Shown here piece after piece: positions 1 to 9,562 of a stretch of DNA of 34,550 nt; position 1 is the first letter of the stretch; each line of letters begins with the position of its first letter. The translations under genes were made by a program, and so were the position numbers. Source of the DNA: Clostridiales bacterium UBA3953 (GTDB lineage: Bacteria > Bacillota > Clostridia > Oscillospirales > CAG-272); assembly GCA_002385415.1 (NCBI GenBank), contig DGDL01000031.1:1-34550 (forward strand), given 5' to 3'. The notes beneath the pieces were generated by a model. The model saw only the letters and a list, made by a program, of their open reading frames with translations, was not told the origin of the DNA and did not search any database.

Positions 1-942
1 CGCCTCGCCAAGGCCTTTTGCGGTGGAATAGCCAGACTTGTACCTGACTTTCAGAGTATAAATAGTATTTGGCGCGCCGCGGACGGCAAGCGTTACGGTT
101 TCTCCGAGCCTGTATTCGGTTTTTACGTCAATAAACTCTATCGGCGCGGCGGGCTGCTGTGCCGGTTTTGTTTCGGTTGCAGTAATAGTTTTTGTTTCAG
201 AGCCGGTTTCAAACTCTTTTGCCTGCGGCAGCGTATCGGGTTGATCGGTCTCGGCGGGTGTCGACGCCTCGGTGACAGGCTCTGATTCGGCGGCTTCATT
301 TTTTGCTTCGGGCGCTAATACCGCCAGCGGAGCCAAAACAGCAGTTTCGGGTGCGGTTTTTTGCTTTTCGGATTTGTCGGAGATGCGGAAACTGTGTTTG
401 ATAGTCTCACCGCCGCCGGTGACTTCGAAATACGGGACAAAATCGTCCGAACTTGCGTTGCCGATTCTGAATGTCCAAAGAGCGTATCCGAGCTCGTCGC
501 TTAATGCATAACCCAGTCCCTTGGCCGACGAGTAGCCGGATTTATATCGCACTCGAAGGACATAAACAGTGTTTGGTTTGCCGACAACCGATAAAGTTAT
601 GCTTTCGCCGCGCTGGTATTCATCTTTTGCATTGACAAAAGCCACCGATCGTCCGGATGCGTCGAGAACGGATTTTGCATAATCGGCAAGCCTGTCCGAC
701 GGGGCGGGCACATGCCTGTATTTTTCGGCAAAAGTAAGCGGTGAGAGGTAAACAAAACTGGCTGTTTTGGGGTCGCCCTCCGTAAAGCCGGTGCTGTATG
801 ACGACATGCGATTAGCAGTATCCCCGGCGGCAAACACCTTGCGGTTTGGGCCAACTGTTATAATGTCTCTTTGACATGAAAAAAGCGAGATTAAAAGGAA
901 AAGTGCGAATACCAAGACCGCTTTTGCTGTCCCTTTAGCCAC
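1..942 (-). CDS. Repeat-containing lipoprotein of unknown function (3' end outside window)
   Basis: The reading frame is open from a GTG at 942 to the window edge (314 codons seen, no stop). The first 23 residues form a lipoprotein signal: basic start, hydrophobic run, and a lipobox ending S-L-F-S-C23. The mature part holds two copies of one module. VRYKSGYSSAKGLG starts at residue 131 and VRYKSGYSTAKGLG at residue 299, each preceded by a similar strand pattern (xNTVYVLR / xNTIYTLK). A Glu/Thr/Pro/Ala-rich linker of about 75 residues joins them. The layout suggests an extracellular, membrane-anchored protein with tandem beta-sandwich-like domains; I do not recognise the family. GTG is chosen because it starts the signal peptide, follows GGTGAG by a few bases, and has a strong promoter just upstream. 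Confidence 0.75.
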   Translation of the reverse strand, partial: MAKGTAKAVLVFALFLLISLFSCQRDIITVGPNRKVFAAGDTANRMSSYSTGFTEGDPKTASFVYLSPLTFAEKYRHVPAPSDRLADYAKSVLDASGRSVAFVNAKDEYQRGESITLSVVGKPNTVYVLRVRYKSGYSSAKGLGYALSDELGYALWTFRIGNASSDDFVPYFEVTGGGETIKHSFRISDKSEKQKTAPETAVLAPLAVLAPEAKNEAAESEPVTEASTPAETDQPDTLPQAKEFETGSETKTITATETKPAQQPAAPIEFIDVKTEYRLGETVTLAVRGAPNTIYTLKVRYKSGYSTAKGLGEA

Positions 943-974
943 GTTCTCACCGACCGCATCAGTATTTTGAAATT

Positions 975-1003
975 ATTATACATTTTAAGGTGAAACTTGT
1001 CAA
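975..1003 (-). promoter_or_regulatory. Sigma-A promoter of the lipoprotein gene
   Basis: On the minus strand TTGACA (1003-998) is followed by a 17-base spacer and TATAAT (980-975). The predicted start of transcription is about 25 bases upstream of the GTG start at 942. Both hexamers match the consensus exactly. Confidence 0.8.
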
Positions 1004-1070
1004 CGATTGTCGAAAATAAAAAGATTTAACACATAAAATAGAAACAGGAAAAATAAAAAGCGTCAATCCA

Positions 1071-1109
1071 AAATAAAAACGCCCGACCGCTGCAACCGGG
1101 CGGTCGGGC
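1071..1109 (-). terminator. Intrinsic terminator of metY
   Basis: A perfect 10-bp stem (GCCCGACCGC, 1081-1090, with GCGGTCGGGC, 1100-1109) and a 9-base loop lies 12 bases after the metY stop. On the minus strand it is followed by GTTTTTATTTT. Confidence 0.9.
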
Positions 1110-1121
1110 AACTTGATTTAT

Positions 1122-2426
1122 TTATTTTACCGCCTCAAATGCGGTTTCGAGTGCAGCTATAAGGTCATCGGCATTTTCGATGCCTATGGAAAGGCGTATT
1201 GTATTAGATTTAATGCCCTGCTCAAGCTGCTCTGTGGCGGAGAGCTGTGAATGTGTAGTGCTTGCGGGATGGATAACAAGTGATTTTACGTCGGCAACGT
1301 TTGCAAGCAGCGAGAAAATCGGCAGATTGTTGATAAACTTCCAAGCGGTCTTGTCGTCGCCTTTGATTTCAAATGTGAATATCGAGCCGCCGCCATGCGG
1401 GAAGTATTTTTTATAAAGCTCGTGCCCTGGTTCGGTATCTATCGACGGATGGTGGACGGCTTCCACCTGCGGGTGGTTTTTAAGGTAATTGACGATTTTA
1501 AGCGCATTTTCGACATGGCGTTCGACCCGCAGCGAGAGAGTATCCAGTCCTTGCAGAAAAATGAACGCATGAAAGGGCGAAAGCGTTGCTCCGGTGTCAC
1601 GTAGAAGAATCGCGCGGATATAGGTTACAAATGCCGCCGGCCCGACCGCGTCTGTAAACGACACGCCGTGGTAGCTGGGGTTAGGCTCAGAGATCCACGG
1701 GTATTTGCCCGACGACTTCCAGTCGAATTTACCGCTGTCGACTATAACGCCGCCGATGGCGGTGCCGTGGCCGCCGATAAATTTTGTCGCCGAATGGACA
1801 ACGATGTCAGCGCCAAAATCAATAGGGCGCAAAAGGTACGGGGTGGCAAACGTTGAGTCGACAACGAGCGGTATATTGTATTTGCGGGCAAGTTTTGCGA
1901 GCATTTCAATGTCAACCGGGTTAGAGTTGGGATTGCCGAGCGACTCGATGAAAATCGCCTTGGTGTTCTCTTTTATCGCTTTCTCATAAGCATCTATTGA
2001 CCAGGGATCAACAAAGGTTGTCTCAACGCCCGACGAAAGAGGCAATGTGTGCGCAAAAAGATTGTATGTACCGCCGTAAAGGTTGTTTGCGGCGACGATA
2101 TGTTCTCCGCTGCGCGCAAGCGCCTGTACAGTATAGGTTATAGCCGCGGCGCCGGAGGCAACCGCAAGCGACGCGATGCCGTTTTCAAGATTTGCGATGC
2201 GCTCTTCAAATACACTTTGGGTAGGGTTTGTAAGACGGCTGTAAATGTTGCCGGATGCACGCAATGCAAAGCGGTCTGCGGCGTTCTCTGCGCTGTGGAA
2301 AACATAAGCCGCCGACGCGTAAATCGGCACTGCCCTGGCGTCGGTAGCCGGGTCGGCAGTCTCCTGCCCGATGTGAAGCTGCCGGGTTTCAAAGCTCCAG
2401 TTAATTGGGTCTCTAATATCGCTCAT
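1122..2426 (-). CDS. metY: O-acetylhomoserine sulfhydrylase (homocysteine synthase)
   Basis: This is a 434-residue PLP enzyme of the Cys/Met metabolism family, expected to make homocysteine (or methionine, with methanethiol) from O-acetylhomoserine in the cytoplasm. Visible marks are YSR at 62-64 (contact to the neighbouring subunit's PLP phosphate), SGAAA at 91-95, D190 in VVDSTFATP (pairs with the pyridine nitrogen), and the Schiff-base lysine K215 in HSATKFIGGHG. The end NTIRLSIGIENADDLIAAL is typical. Length matches the MetY group (about 425-435) rather than shorter cystathionine synthases and lyases. The frame extends upstream to 2552, but that part overlaps the promoter. ATG 2426 has GGGAGG nine bases upstream and gives the family's usual N-terminus. 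It has its own promoter, structured leader and terminator, so it is monocistronic. Confidence 0.93.
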   Translation of the reverse strand: MSDIRDPINWSFETRQLHIGQETADPATDARAVPIYASAAYVFHSAENAADRFALRASGNIYSRLTNPTQSVFEERIANLENGIASLAVASGAAAITYTVQALARSGEHIVAANNLYGGTYNLFAHTLPLSSGVETTFVDPWSIDAYEKAIKENTKAIFIESLGNPNSNPVDIEMLAKLARKYNIPLVVDSTFATPYLLRPIDFGADIVVHSATKFIGGHGTAIGGVIVDSGKFDWKSSGKYPWISEPNPSYHGVSFTDAVGPAAFVTYIRAILLRDTGATLSPFHAFIFLQGLDTLSLRVERHVENALKIVNYLKNHPQVEAVHHPSIDTEPGHELYKKYFPHGGGSIFTFEIKGDDKTAWKFINNLPIFSLLANVADVKSLVIHPASTTHSQLSATEQLEQGIKSNTIRLSIGIENADDLIAALETAFEAVK

Positions 2427-2460
2427 TTCACTGTACCTCCCGTAAGGGATCGTAATAAGA

Positions 2461-2509
2461 TTGATACGATTTTGGTTCCACGCGGTATATTTCATATAAA
2501 TCATATCAA
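2461..2509 (-). promoter_or_regulatory. Structured metY leader (long stem, loop, masked Shine-Dalgarno)
   Basis: Within the ~90-nt metY 5' UTR, TTGATATGATTT (2509-2498) pairs with AAATCGTATCAA (2472-2461) over 12 bp with one G-U, closing a 25-nt loop. Nearer the start codon, CCC-TTAC-GGG can form a small hairpin that takes up the first G residues of the GGGAGG ribosome binding site. The leader looks short for a SAM-I riboswitch and I see no T-box motif. A regulatory role is inferred from structure only. Confidence 0.45.
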
Positions 2510-2523
2510 AATAGTGTGTTAAT

Positions 2524-2552
2524 ATTGTATATAAGAAAAATGGGTTTGTCAA
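2524..2552 (-). promoter_or_regulatory. Sigma-A promoter of metY
   Basis: On the minus strand TTGACA (2552-2547), a 17-base spacer and TACAAT (2529-2524). The -35 box sits across the centre of a perfect inverted repeat (2536-2561). Transcription should start near 2517. Confidence 0.8.
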
Positions 2553-2561
2553 CCCATTTTT
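2536..2561 (-). terminator. Perfect inverted repeat: terminator of the DUF2156 gene and/or metY operator
   Basis: AAAAATGGGTT (2536-2546), a 4-base centre TGTC, and AACCCATTTTT (2551-2561) form an 11-bp perfect stem with A/T tails on both sides. Read on the minus strand it ends in a T-run 57 bases after the DUF2156 stop, so it can act as its terminator. It also encloses the metY -35 box, which would suit an operator. Confidence 0.6.
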
Positions 2562-2617
2562 AAAAAAATTTGCCGCGTATACCGTGGCTGGGGAAACCCA
2601 GATGGGAGGACGACGGG

Positions 2618-3508
2618 CTATAGTTTGTCTTTGACTATAACCGTGAATTTGTCAATCATGGCGCAGGGATGATACTGGAGCTTTGACTTTCTCAGCCCCT
2701 CGTCACCGAGGTCTTCTTCCCGGTTTACATATTTTATACCGAGGTCGATGTGGTGCTTTGCAAACTCGCTTGCTATCATCTGATAGGAGCCGGAAAACCT
2801 GATGTCTGCCTTTTCGGCATGCACAAAAAGTGTATCCCCGAGCACCTCGCCGAATGCGAAGGCGACAACGCGGCCGTCAACATAAAGAGCAAGACCCGAC
2901 TGGCCGAATATGTCATAGTTGTCCAGCACTTCGAAAATAATGTCTTCCTCCGCGCGATACATTTCGGAGTCTTTTGGATAAAGTTTGCAGAAATCTTCAA
3001 AAAAGCTGCGGACGTCGTGTACAGTTGAGACGTCGATTTTCTTCAGCTCGTATACAGGGTTTTCGCGTTTGAAGCGGTTTATATGGTTTCGCTGTCCCGA
3101 AAACTTCCTTCCGGCTAGAAACGCAAGGTCTTCAGCCCTGTAAATATAGTCGGACCAGCCGTCCTCTTTAATGACATCTACATTAAACAGCGAGCTGATT
3201 TTGGCAACATCGCTTTCGGTAGCAAAGCATATTATCATTTTCATGTTGCGACGGGCGCAATAGTCCCAAATCGCCAGCAGCCCGCCCGGCACGTCTTTGC
3301 CTATGGGGGTGGCAAAGGCTGTTTGATAGCCGAGATATACAGCTTTGAAAATTATCGTTTCGTTTGAAACCGCAAACTCTGTATGAAAATAGTTGCGCCA
3401 CATCATTGTGCATCCTACGGTATTGTCGCAGGATCTTGTGGTCGGAGTTGATAAATAATCACTGATGATGTCAATATCCTTAAGCGTCAATTTTTTAAAT
3501 TCTATCAT
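2618..3508 (-). CDS. DUF2156 / phosphatidylglycerol lysyltransferase C-terminal domain protein
   Basis: The 296-residue product resembles the stand-alone DUF2156 proteins common in Clostridia, which share the GNAT-like fold of the MprF catalytic domain. Seen here are FSGQRNHINRFKRENP (about 138-153), the central GLALYVDGRVVAFAFGE strand pair, and the conserved ending NREEDLGDEGLRKSKLQYHP before a final K-F strand. There is no membrane segment, unlike full-length MprF, so lipid aminoacylation should not be assumed; an aminoacyl- or acyl-transferase role is as far as the family allows. ATG 3508 has AAGGGT just upstream. It has its own promoter and is probably monocistronic. Confidence 0.8.
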   Translation of the reverse strand: MIEFKKLTLKDIDIISDYLSTPTTRSCDNTVGCTMMWRNYFHTEFAVSNETIIFKAVYLGYQTAFATPIGKDVPGGLLAIWDYCARRNMKMIICFATESDVAKISSLFNVDVIKEDGWSDYIYRAEDLAFLAGRKFSGQRNHINRFKRENPVYELKKIDVSTVHDVRSFFEDFCKLYPKDSEMYRAEEDIIFEVLDNYDIFGQSGLALYVDGRVVAFAFGEVLGDTLFVHAEKADIRFSGSYQMIASEFAKHHIDLGIKYVNREEDLGDEGLRKSKLQYHPCAMIDKFTVIVKDKL

Positions 3509-3587
3509 TTAAACCCTTCGTCTGAGTCTCGCCGCGACAATATTTTTATATGCAAAGAAATTTCGCGGGTTTTGTTACTATTATAAT

Positions 3588-3615
3588 ATTATACTATATT
3601 TATCAGATTTATCAA
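3588..3615 (-). promoter_or_regulatory. Promoter of the DUF2156 gene
   Basis: On the minus strand TTGATA (3615-3610), a 16-base spacer and TATAAT (3593-3588). It lies about 80 bases upstream of the ATG at 3508. The -35 box is one unit of a short direct repeat. Confidence 0.6.
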
Positions 3616-3624
3616 ATTTATCAA
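3598..3624. repeat. Three tandem copies of a 9-base unit
   Basis: ATTTATCAG, ATTTATCAA, ATTTATCAA follow one another at 3598-3624. They overlap the -35 region of the DUF2156 promoter. The repeat may be a regulator site or simply slipped A/T-rich DNA. Confidence 0.6.
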
Positions 3625-3693
3625 AATCCTAATACCGCCGTTTACTGGCGAAAAAAGCAGATAGCGGCACAATACATATAAATCTGACGTGTT

Positions 3694-4944
3694 TTATGTT
3701 ATTTGATAGACCCGGTCATAAGTTTGTCTGGCTTGTTCCTGAGCATTTACGCAGGTTTCCTCGATAAGCTCGTAATTTTCAGCTATCACTGCTACCACGT
3801 TTCCGTCAATTGAGCCGTTTTCAACCAAGTTGTCCAGTATTGACAGGATTTTTTCCTTTGTAAACGGTTCTTTATAGGGACGTTTTTCCCTGAGCGCGGC
3901 AAAAACGTCGGCGACTGCCATAATTCGGGCGCATAGGCTTATTGAATCGCCGGAAATATGGAAAGGATACCCTTTCCCGTTGAGCTTTTCATGGTGATAT
4001 GATGCCCAGATTTTTATGTCATCAAGCCCGGATATACCGTTTAGTAAATGATATGTATAGTAAACGTGAGATTTTATATACTCATATTCACTCGGTTCAA
4101 GCGCCGCCTGCTTTTCGAGTACAGGTATGTCTATGGTCAGTTTCCCGAGGTCGTGCAGGTATCCGGCTGCCAGCATTTTCTTGCATTCATCGGGTGAAAA
4201 ATGCATGAGTTCGGCCAATTTTTCGGCTGTTTTGGCTACACCGGACGAATGAGTTGCCGTAAACTGGCTGCGGAAGTCGATAAGGTAAGAAAAAACGCAG
4301 GCAAGGTTGACAAGCTCATCGGATGTAATATCAATGTAAGCCTTGTCGGACAGATCAATTTTTCTGAATGTTTCACTTGAAACAAGGTCAAGCCATACGC
4401 TTTCGGTGCCGGTCAGCTCGACCAGTGCCTCTACATATTCAGGATAAAAATGCAGGCCCTTATTTTCCTCTACATATTGACGTACTTCCGAGATGCTTGT
4501 CAATATGTAGGCATCTGTGTAGTCGGCGGTTAGCGTGCAGACCCGGTCGGCAAGGTGTATAAGGTGGCTTTCCATTGGCATGTCGGGGTAAGTTTCGACT
4601 GCCTTCCCATATTCCCATGGGTAGTGATGGTAATAGAGTATGGGAGCAAGGTCAATTCTTGTGTCATATTCGGAAATCAAGTGGGCGCCGCGGTGTCCAT
4701 GAACATGAATATCGTCTCCGGATCCTTCAAATGCATCGAGTTTTTCTTTTATAGACAACGCTCCGATGTCGTGAATTATTCCTGCCATGTATATTTTATA
4801 TTTCTGTTCACTTGAAAAACCAAGTTTTTCGGCCAAAGCGTACGCAAGATATGAAACCCGCTGCTGATGGGTTCCGACTATAGGCGAAATAACGCTCTGC
4901 GCTTTATTGAGAGTGTCAAATACCTCAATAATGTTCAGCTTCAT
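3694..4944 (-). CDS. Tandem HD / HD-GYP domain protein, putative cyclic-di-GMP phosphodiesterase
   Basis: The 416-residue cytoplasmic protein carries two HD phosphohydrolase domains and no membrane or receiver domain. The first (about 20-150) has a full set of likely metal ligands (VGTHQQR, IIHDIG, HGHRGAH, YYHHYPW, HLADRV) but lacks the GYP signature. The second (about 230-395) is a canonical HD-GYP domain: THSSGVAKTAE, YLHDLGKL, SHVYYTY, HHEKLNGKGYP and VADVFAALREKRPYK. The family hydrolyses cyclic-di-GMP or related dinucleotides; which domain is active here is not visible. ATG 4944 and TTG 4947 are both possible starts; TAGGAG lies ten and seven bases upstream respectively. No clear terminator follows. 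Confidence 0.85.
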   Translation of the reverse strand: MKLNIIEVFDTLNKAQSVISPIVGTHQQRVSYLAYALAEKLGFSSEQKYKIYMAGIIHDIGALSIKEKLDAFEGSGDDIHVHGHRGAHLISEYDTRIDLAPILYYHHYPWEYGKAVETYPDMPMESHLIHLADRVCTLTADYTDAYILTSISEVRQYVEENKGLHFYPEYVEALVELTGTESVWLDLVSSETFRKIDLSDKAYIDITSDELVNLACVFSYLIDFRSQFTATHSSGVAKTAEKLAELMHFSPDECKKMLAAGYLHDLGKLTIDIPVLEKQAALEPSEYEYIKSHVYYTYHLLNGISGLDDIKIWASYHHEKLNGKGYPFHISGDSISLCARIMAVADVFAALREKRPYKEPFTKEKILSILDNLVENGSIDGNVVAVIAENYELIEETCVNAQEQARQTYDRVYQIT

Positions 4945-4990
4945 CAAATGAAATCTCCTATTTTATGAGACTATATATTTATTAATATTG

Positions 4991-5019
4991 ATTATAGCAT
5001 ACAATAAGGCTTTTCTCAA
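4991..5019 (-). promoter_or_regulatory. Sigma-A promoter of the HD-GYP gene
   Basis: On the minus strand TTGAGA (5019-5014), a 17-base spacer ending in TGC, then TATAAT (4996-4991), making an extended -10. It lies between the ppdK terminator and the HD-GYP start. Confidence 0.8.
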
Positions 5020-5041
5020 CCGTAAATTTTATTTTTTGGAT

Positions 5042-5077
5042 AAAAACGGGCGTATCGCTCAAAAAAGCGATACGCCC
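5042..5077 (-). terminator. Intrinsic terminator of ppdK
   Basis: GGGCGTATCGCT (5048-5059) and AGCGATACGCCC (5066-5077) form a perfect 12-bp stem with a 6-base loop. On the minus strand GTTTTTA follows. It lies 53 bases after the ppdK stop. Confidence 0.93.
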
Positions 5078-5130
5078 AAAGTATTATTTACTTAACTTTC
5101 GATTTTGCAGGTATATTGGAAAAAGCCTGT

Positions 5131-7761
<2,631 letters not shown>

Positions 7762-7825
7762 GTGCTATAATCTTCCTCCGAAAATGAATCTATATTAAAA
7801 TTTTTATAATAGCTTGCCGAAGGGT

Positions 7826-7834
7826 ATTATATCA
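7826..7834 (-). promoter_or_regulatory. Extended -10 promoter element upstream of ppdK
   Basis: On the minus strand TGATATAAT (7834-7826) is an extended -10 about 65 bases before the ppdK start. The base composition upstream is A/T-rich, with only a weak -35 (TAGTAA). The divergent gap 7762-8079 otherwise holds the plus-strand promoter at 7993-8021 and nothing else I recognise. Confidence 0.5.
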
Positions 7835-7992
7835 TAATTCTGACCAAATTACTATATATAATTGAAGAATTTACAAATATTATAACACTGCGTCATAATT
7901 TTCTCAATCTGGTGGATTTTTTTCTGCGATTTCTACAATATTATAATTCAATGGCACACCCGGCTTGGCAAAGTGCAATCGACATAAAAGGC

Positions 7993-8021
7993 TTGAAAAG
8001 GATGTTTTGGTATTGTATAAT
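7993..8021 (+). promoter_or_regulatory. Sigma-A promoter of the glmU(C)-pth-mfd cluster
   Basis: TTGAAA (7993-7998), a 17-base spacer and TATAAT (8016-8021). It lies inside an upstream extension of the GlmU-domain frame, so translation must start after it. Confidence 0.8.
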
Positions 8022-8079
8022 ATTTGAAAAGCCGGCAGGCCCTATAATTTATCCAAACGAAACGGTAGGGAAGCAAGTA

Positions 8080-8898
8080 TTGAAAAGTGATATTGGCATA
8101 GCTGTCAGAGACGCTCTTGCAAGGATAGGCGTTGATATAACAGAAGAGCTATGTTTTGAGCCCATTGAAAGTCACGCGCTGGGTTTTGCTCCGTTTGCGG
8201 AGGTGAAAACTCAGGCCGATTTTTTACGGGCGAAAAGCGATTATATACTCGAGGTTATTGCCTCATTTGCCGAGCGTGGCGTGAAATTTATTTCAACCGA
8301 CGGTGTAGTTATCTCGCCGTTTGCAAAAATCGGCGCGGGGACGGTTATCCACCCCAATACCCAGATTCGGTCGGGCGTGACGATTGGCGAAGAGTGTGTA
8401 ATAGGGCCGTGCAGCGTGATAGAGCGCAGCACGATTGGCTCGCGCTGCATAGTCAATGCCACGCAGATTTATGACTCTGTTCTCGAAGACGACGTTAAAA
8501 TCGGGCCGTTTTGCCATATTAGGCCCAACAGCCGTCTGTGCAGAGGCGTTAAAATCGGCGACTTTGTTGAGGTTAAAAACTCGACGGTCGGTGAGGGCAC
8601 GCAGGCTGCCCACTTAACATATATAGGCGACAGCGACGTGGGCGCGCGCGTCAATTTCGGCTGCGGGGTTGTGGCCGTCAACTATGATGGCAAAACAAAA
8701 CACCGTACCGTTATTTGCGACGACGCATTTATAGGCTGCAACACCAATCTTGTCGCTCCCGTCACGGTAGGTGAGCGCGCATACACGGCTGCCGGCTCGA
8801 CCATAACCGAAGACGTGCCGGCCGACGCGCTGGCAATAGCGCGTGCCAGACAGGTAAACAAGCCCGGCTGGAGGCGCAAAAAACAAAATCAGCAATAA
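8080..8898 (+). CDS. Stand-alone glucosamine-1-phosphate N-acetyltransferase (GlmU C-terminal domain)
   Basis: The 272-residue product matches only the acetyltransferase half of GlmU. That half acetylates glucosamine-1-phosphate with acetyl-CoA on the way to UDP-GlcNAc and peptidoglycan. From about residue 78 a left-handed beta-helix of hexapeptide repeats runs to 245. Residues equivalent to the E. coli active site are present: R148 in HIRP, K166 in VEVKNS, H178 and Y181 in AAHLTYIGD, and N201-Y202 in NYDGK. The end ALAIARARQVNKPGW is diagnostic. The N-terminal uridylyltransferase (Rossmann domain with LAAGxGTRM) is absent; the first 77 residues keep only a linker-like helical part. TTG 8080 is chosen because AGGGA lies eight bases upstream and the promoter at 7993-8021 rules out earlier starts. 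It heads the glmU-pth-mfd gene order known from Firmicutes. Confidence 0.88.
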   Translation: MKSDIGIAVRDALARIGVDITEELCFEPIESHALGFAPFAEVKTQADFLRAKSDYILEVIASFAERGVKFISTDGVVISPFAKIGAGTVIHPNTQIRSGVTIGEECVIGPCSVIERSTIGSRCIVNATQIYDSVLEDDVKIGPFCHIRPNSRLCRGVKIGDFVEVKNSTVGEGTQAAHLTYIGDSDVGARVNFGCGVVAVNYDGKTKHRTVICDDAFIGCNTNLVAPVTVGERAYTAAGSTITEDVPADALAIARARQVNKPGWRRKKQNQQ

Positions 8899-8924
8899 AA
8901 ACTCATTAGATTTGGTATATTGTT

Positions 8925-9557
8925 TTGGCAAGCATATTTGATTTATTCAAAAAATTCGAAGAAATACGCGCAGAAAAAAGCAGTCCGGCAGGGTCGGTAG
9001 AGTTTATAATTTGCGGGCTGGGCAATCCCGGCCCCGAGTATGAAAATACACGGCACAATGCCGGATTTATGGCTGTAGACCACATCGCATCGCGCGAAGG
9101 GTTTAAGGTAACGCGTGCAAAGTTCGACGCGCTGACCGCGGACGTGACGTTTGCGGGAAAACGCGTTTTGTTTATGAAACCACAAACATATATGAATCTT
9201 TCCGGACAGGCTGTCGGGAAAGCGGCCGATTTTTACAAAATTCCGCCCGAAAAGATTATAATAATCTCTGACGACGTAAATCTGGCGGTCGGAAAGATGC
9301 GGGTAAGGCGCTCGGGCTCAAGCGGCGGTCAAAAAGGCCTCGCCGATATAATAAAACGGCTCGGGACAGAGGCTTTTCCCCGCGTGCGCATTGGGGTCGG
9401 CTCCCCGCCTTCAGGCGGGGATATGGTCAACTGGGTACTCGGCAAAATACCCGAGCCCGACGTCCCCGAGTTTAAAAAGTGCATTGAAAATGTCCGCGAC
9501 GCCGTGAGCCTGATTGTAAACGGCAAGATTGACGAAGCAATGAACAGGTACAACTGA
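8925..9557 (+). CDS. pth: Peptidyl-tRNA hydrolase
   Basis: The 210-residue product is bacterial Pth, which frees tRNAs from peptidyl-tRNAs dropped by ribosomes. Motifs: IICGLGNPGPEYENTRHNAGF with the catalytic His in TRHN, FMKPQTYMNLSG, IISDDVNLAVGKMRVRRSGS, SGGQKGLADI, and RIGVGSPP. It has about 20 extra residues before the first strand. The only usual start codon that fits is TTG 8925, which has no clear Shine-Dalgarno, 26 bases after the GlmU-domain stop; the true start is somewhat uncertain. mfd begins five bases after its stop, as in an operon. Confidence 0.93.
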   Translation: MASIFDLFKKFEEIRAEKSSPAGSVEFIICGLGNPGPEYENTRHNAGFMAVDHIASREGFKVTRAKFDALTADVTFAGKRVLFMKPQTYMNLSGQAVGKAADFYKIPPEKIIIISDDVNLAVGKMRVRRSGSSGGQKGLADIIKRLGTEAFPRVRIGVGSPPSGGDMVNWVLGKIPEPDVPEFKKCIENVRDAVSLIVNGKIDEAMNRYN

Positions 9558-9562
9558 GTCGA

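Noticed and set aside
2427..2552. N-terminal extension of metY
   Set aside because: It overlaps the metY promoter and lacks family similarity; ATG 2426 has a strong ribosome site.
7912..8079. N-terminal extension of the GlmU-domain frame
   Set aside because: It contains the -35 and -10 boxes at 7993-8021, has no conserved residues, and a better start with a ribosome site lies at 8080.
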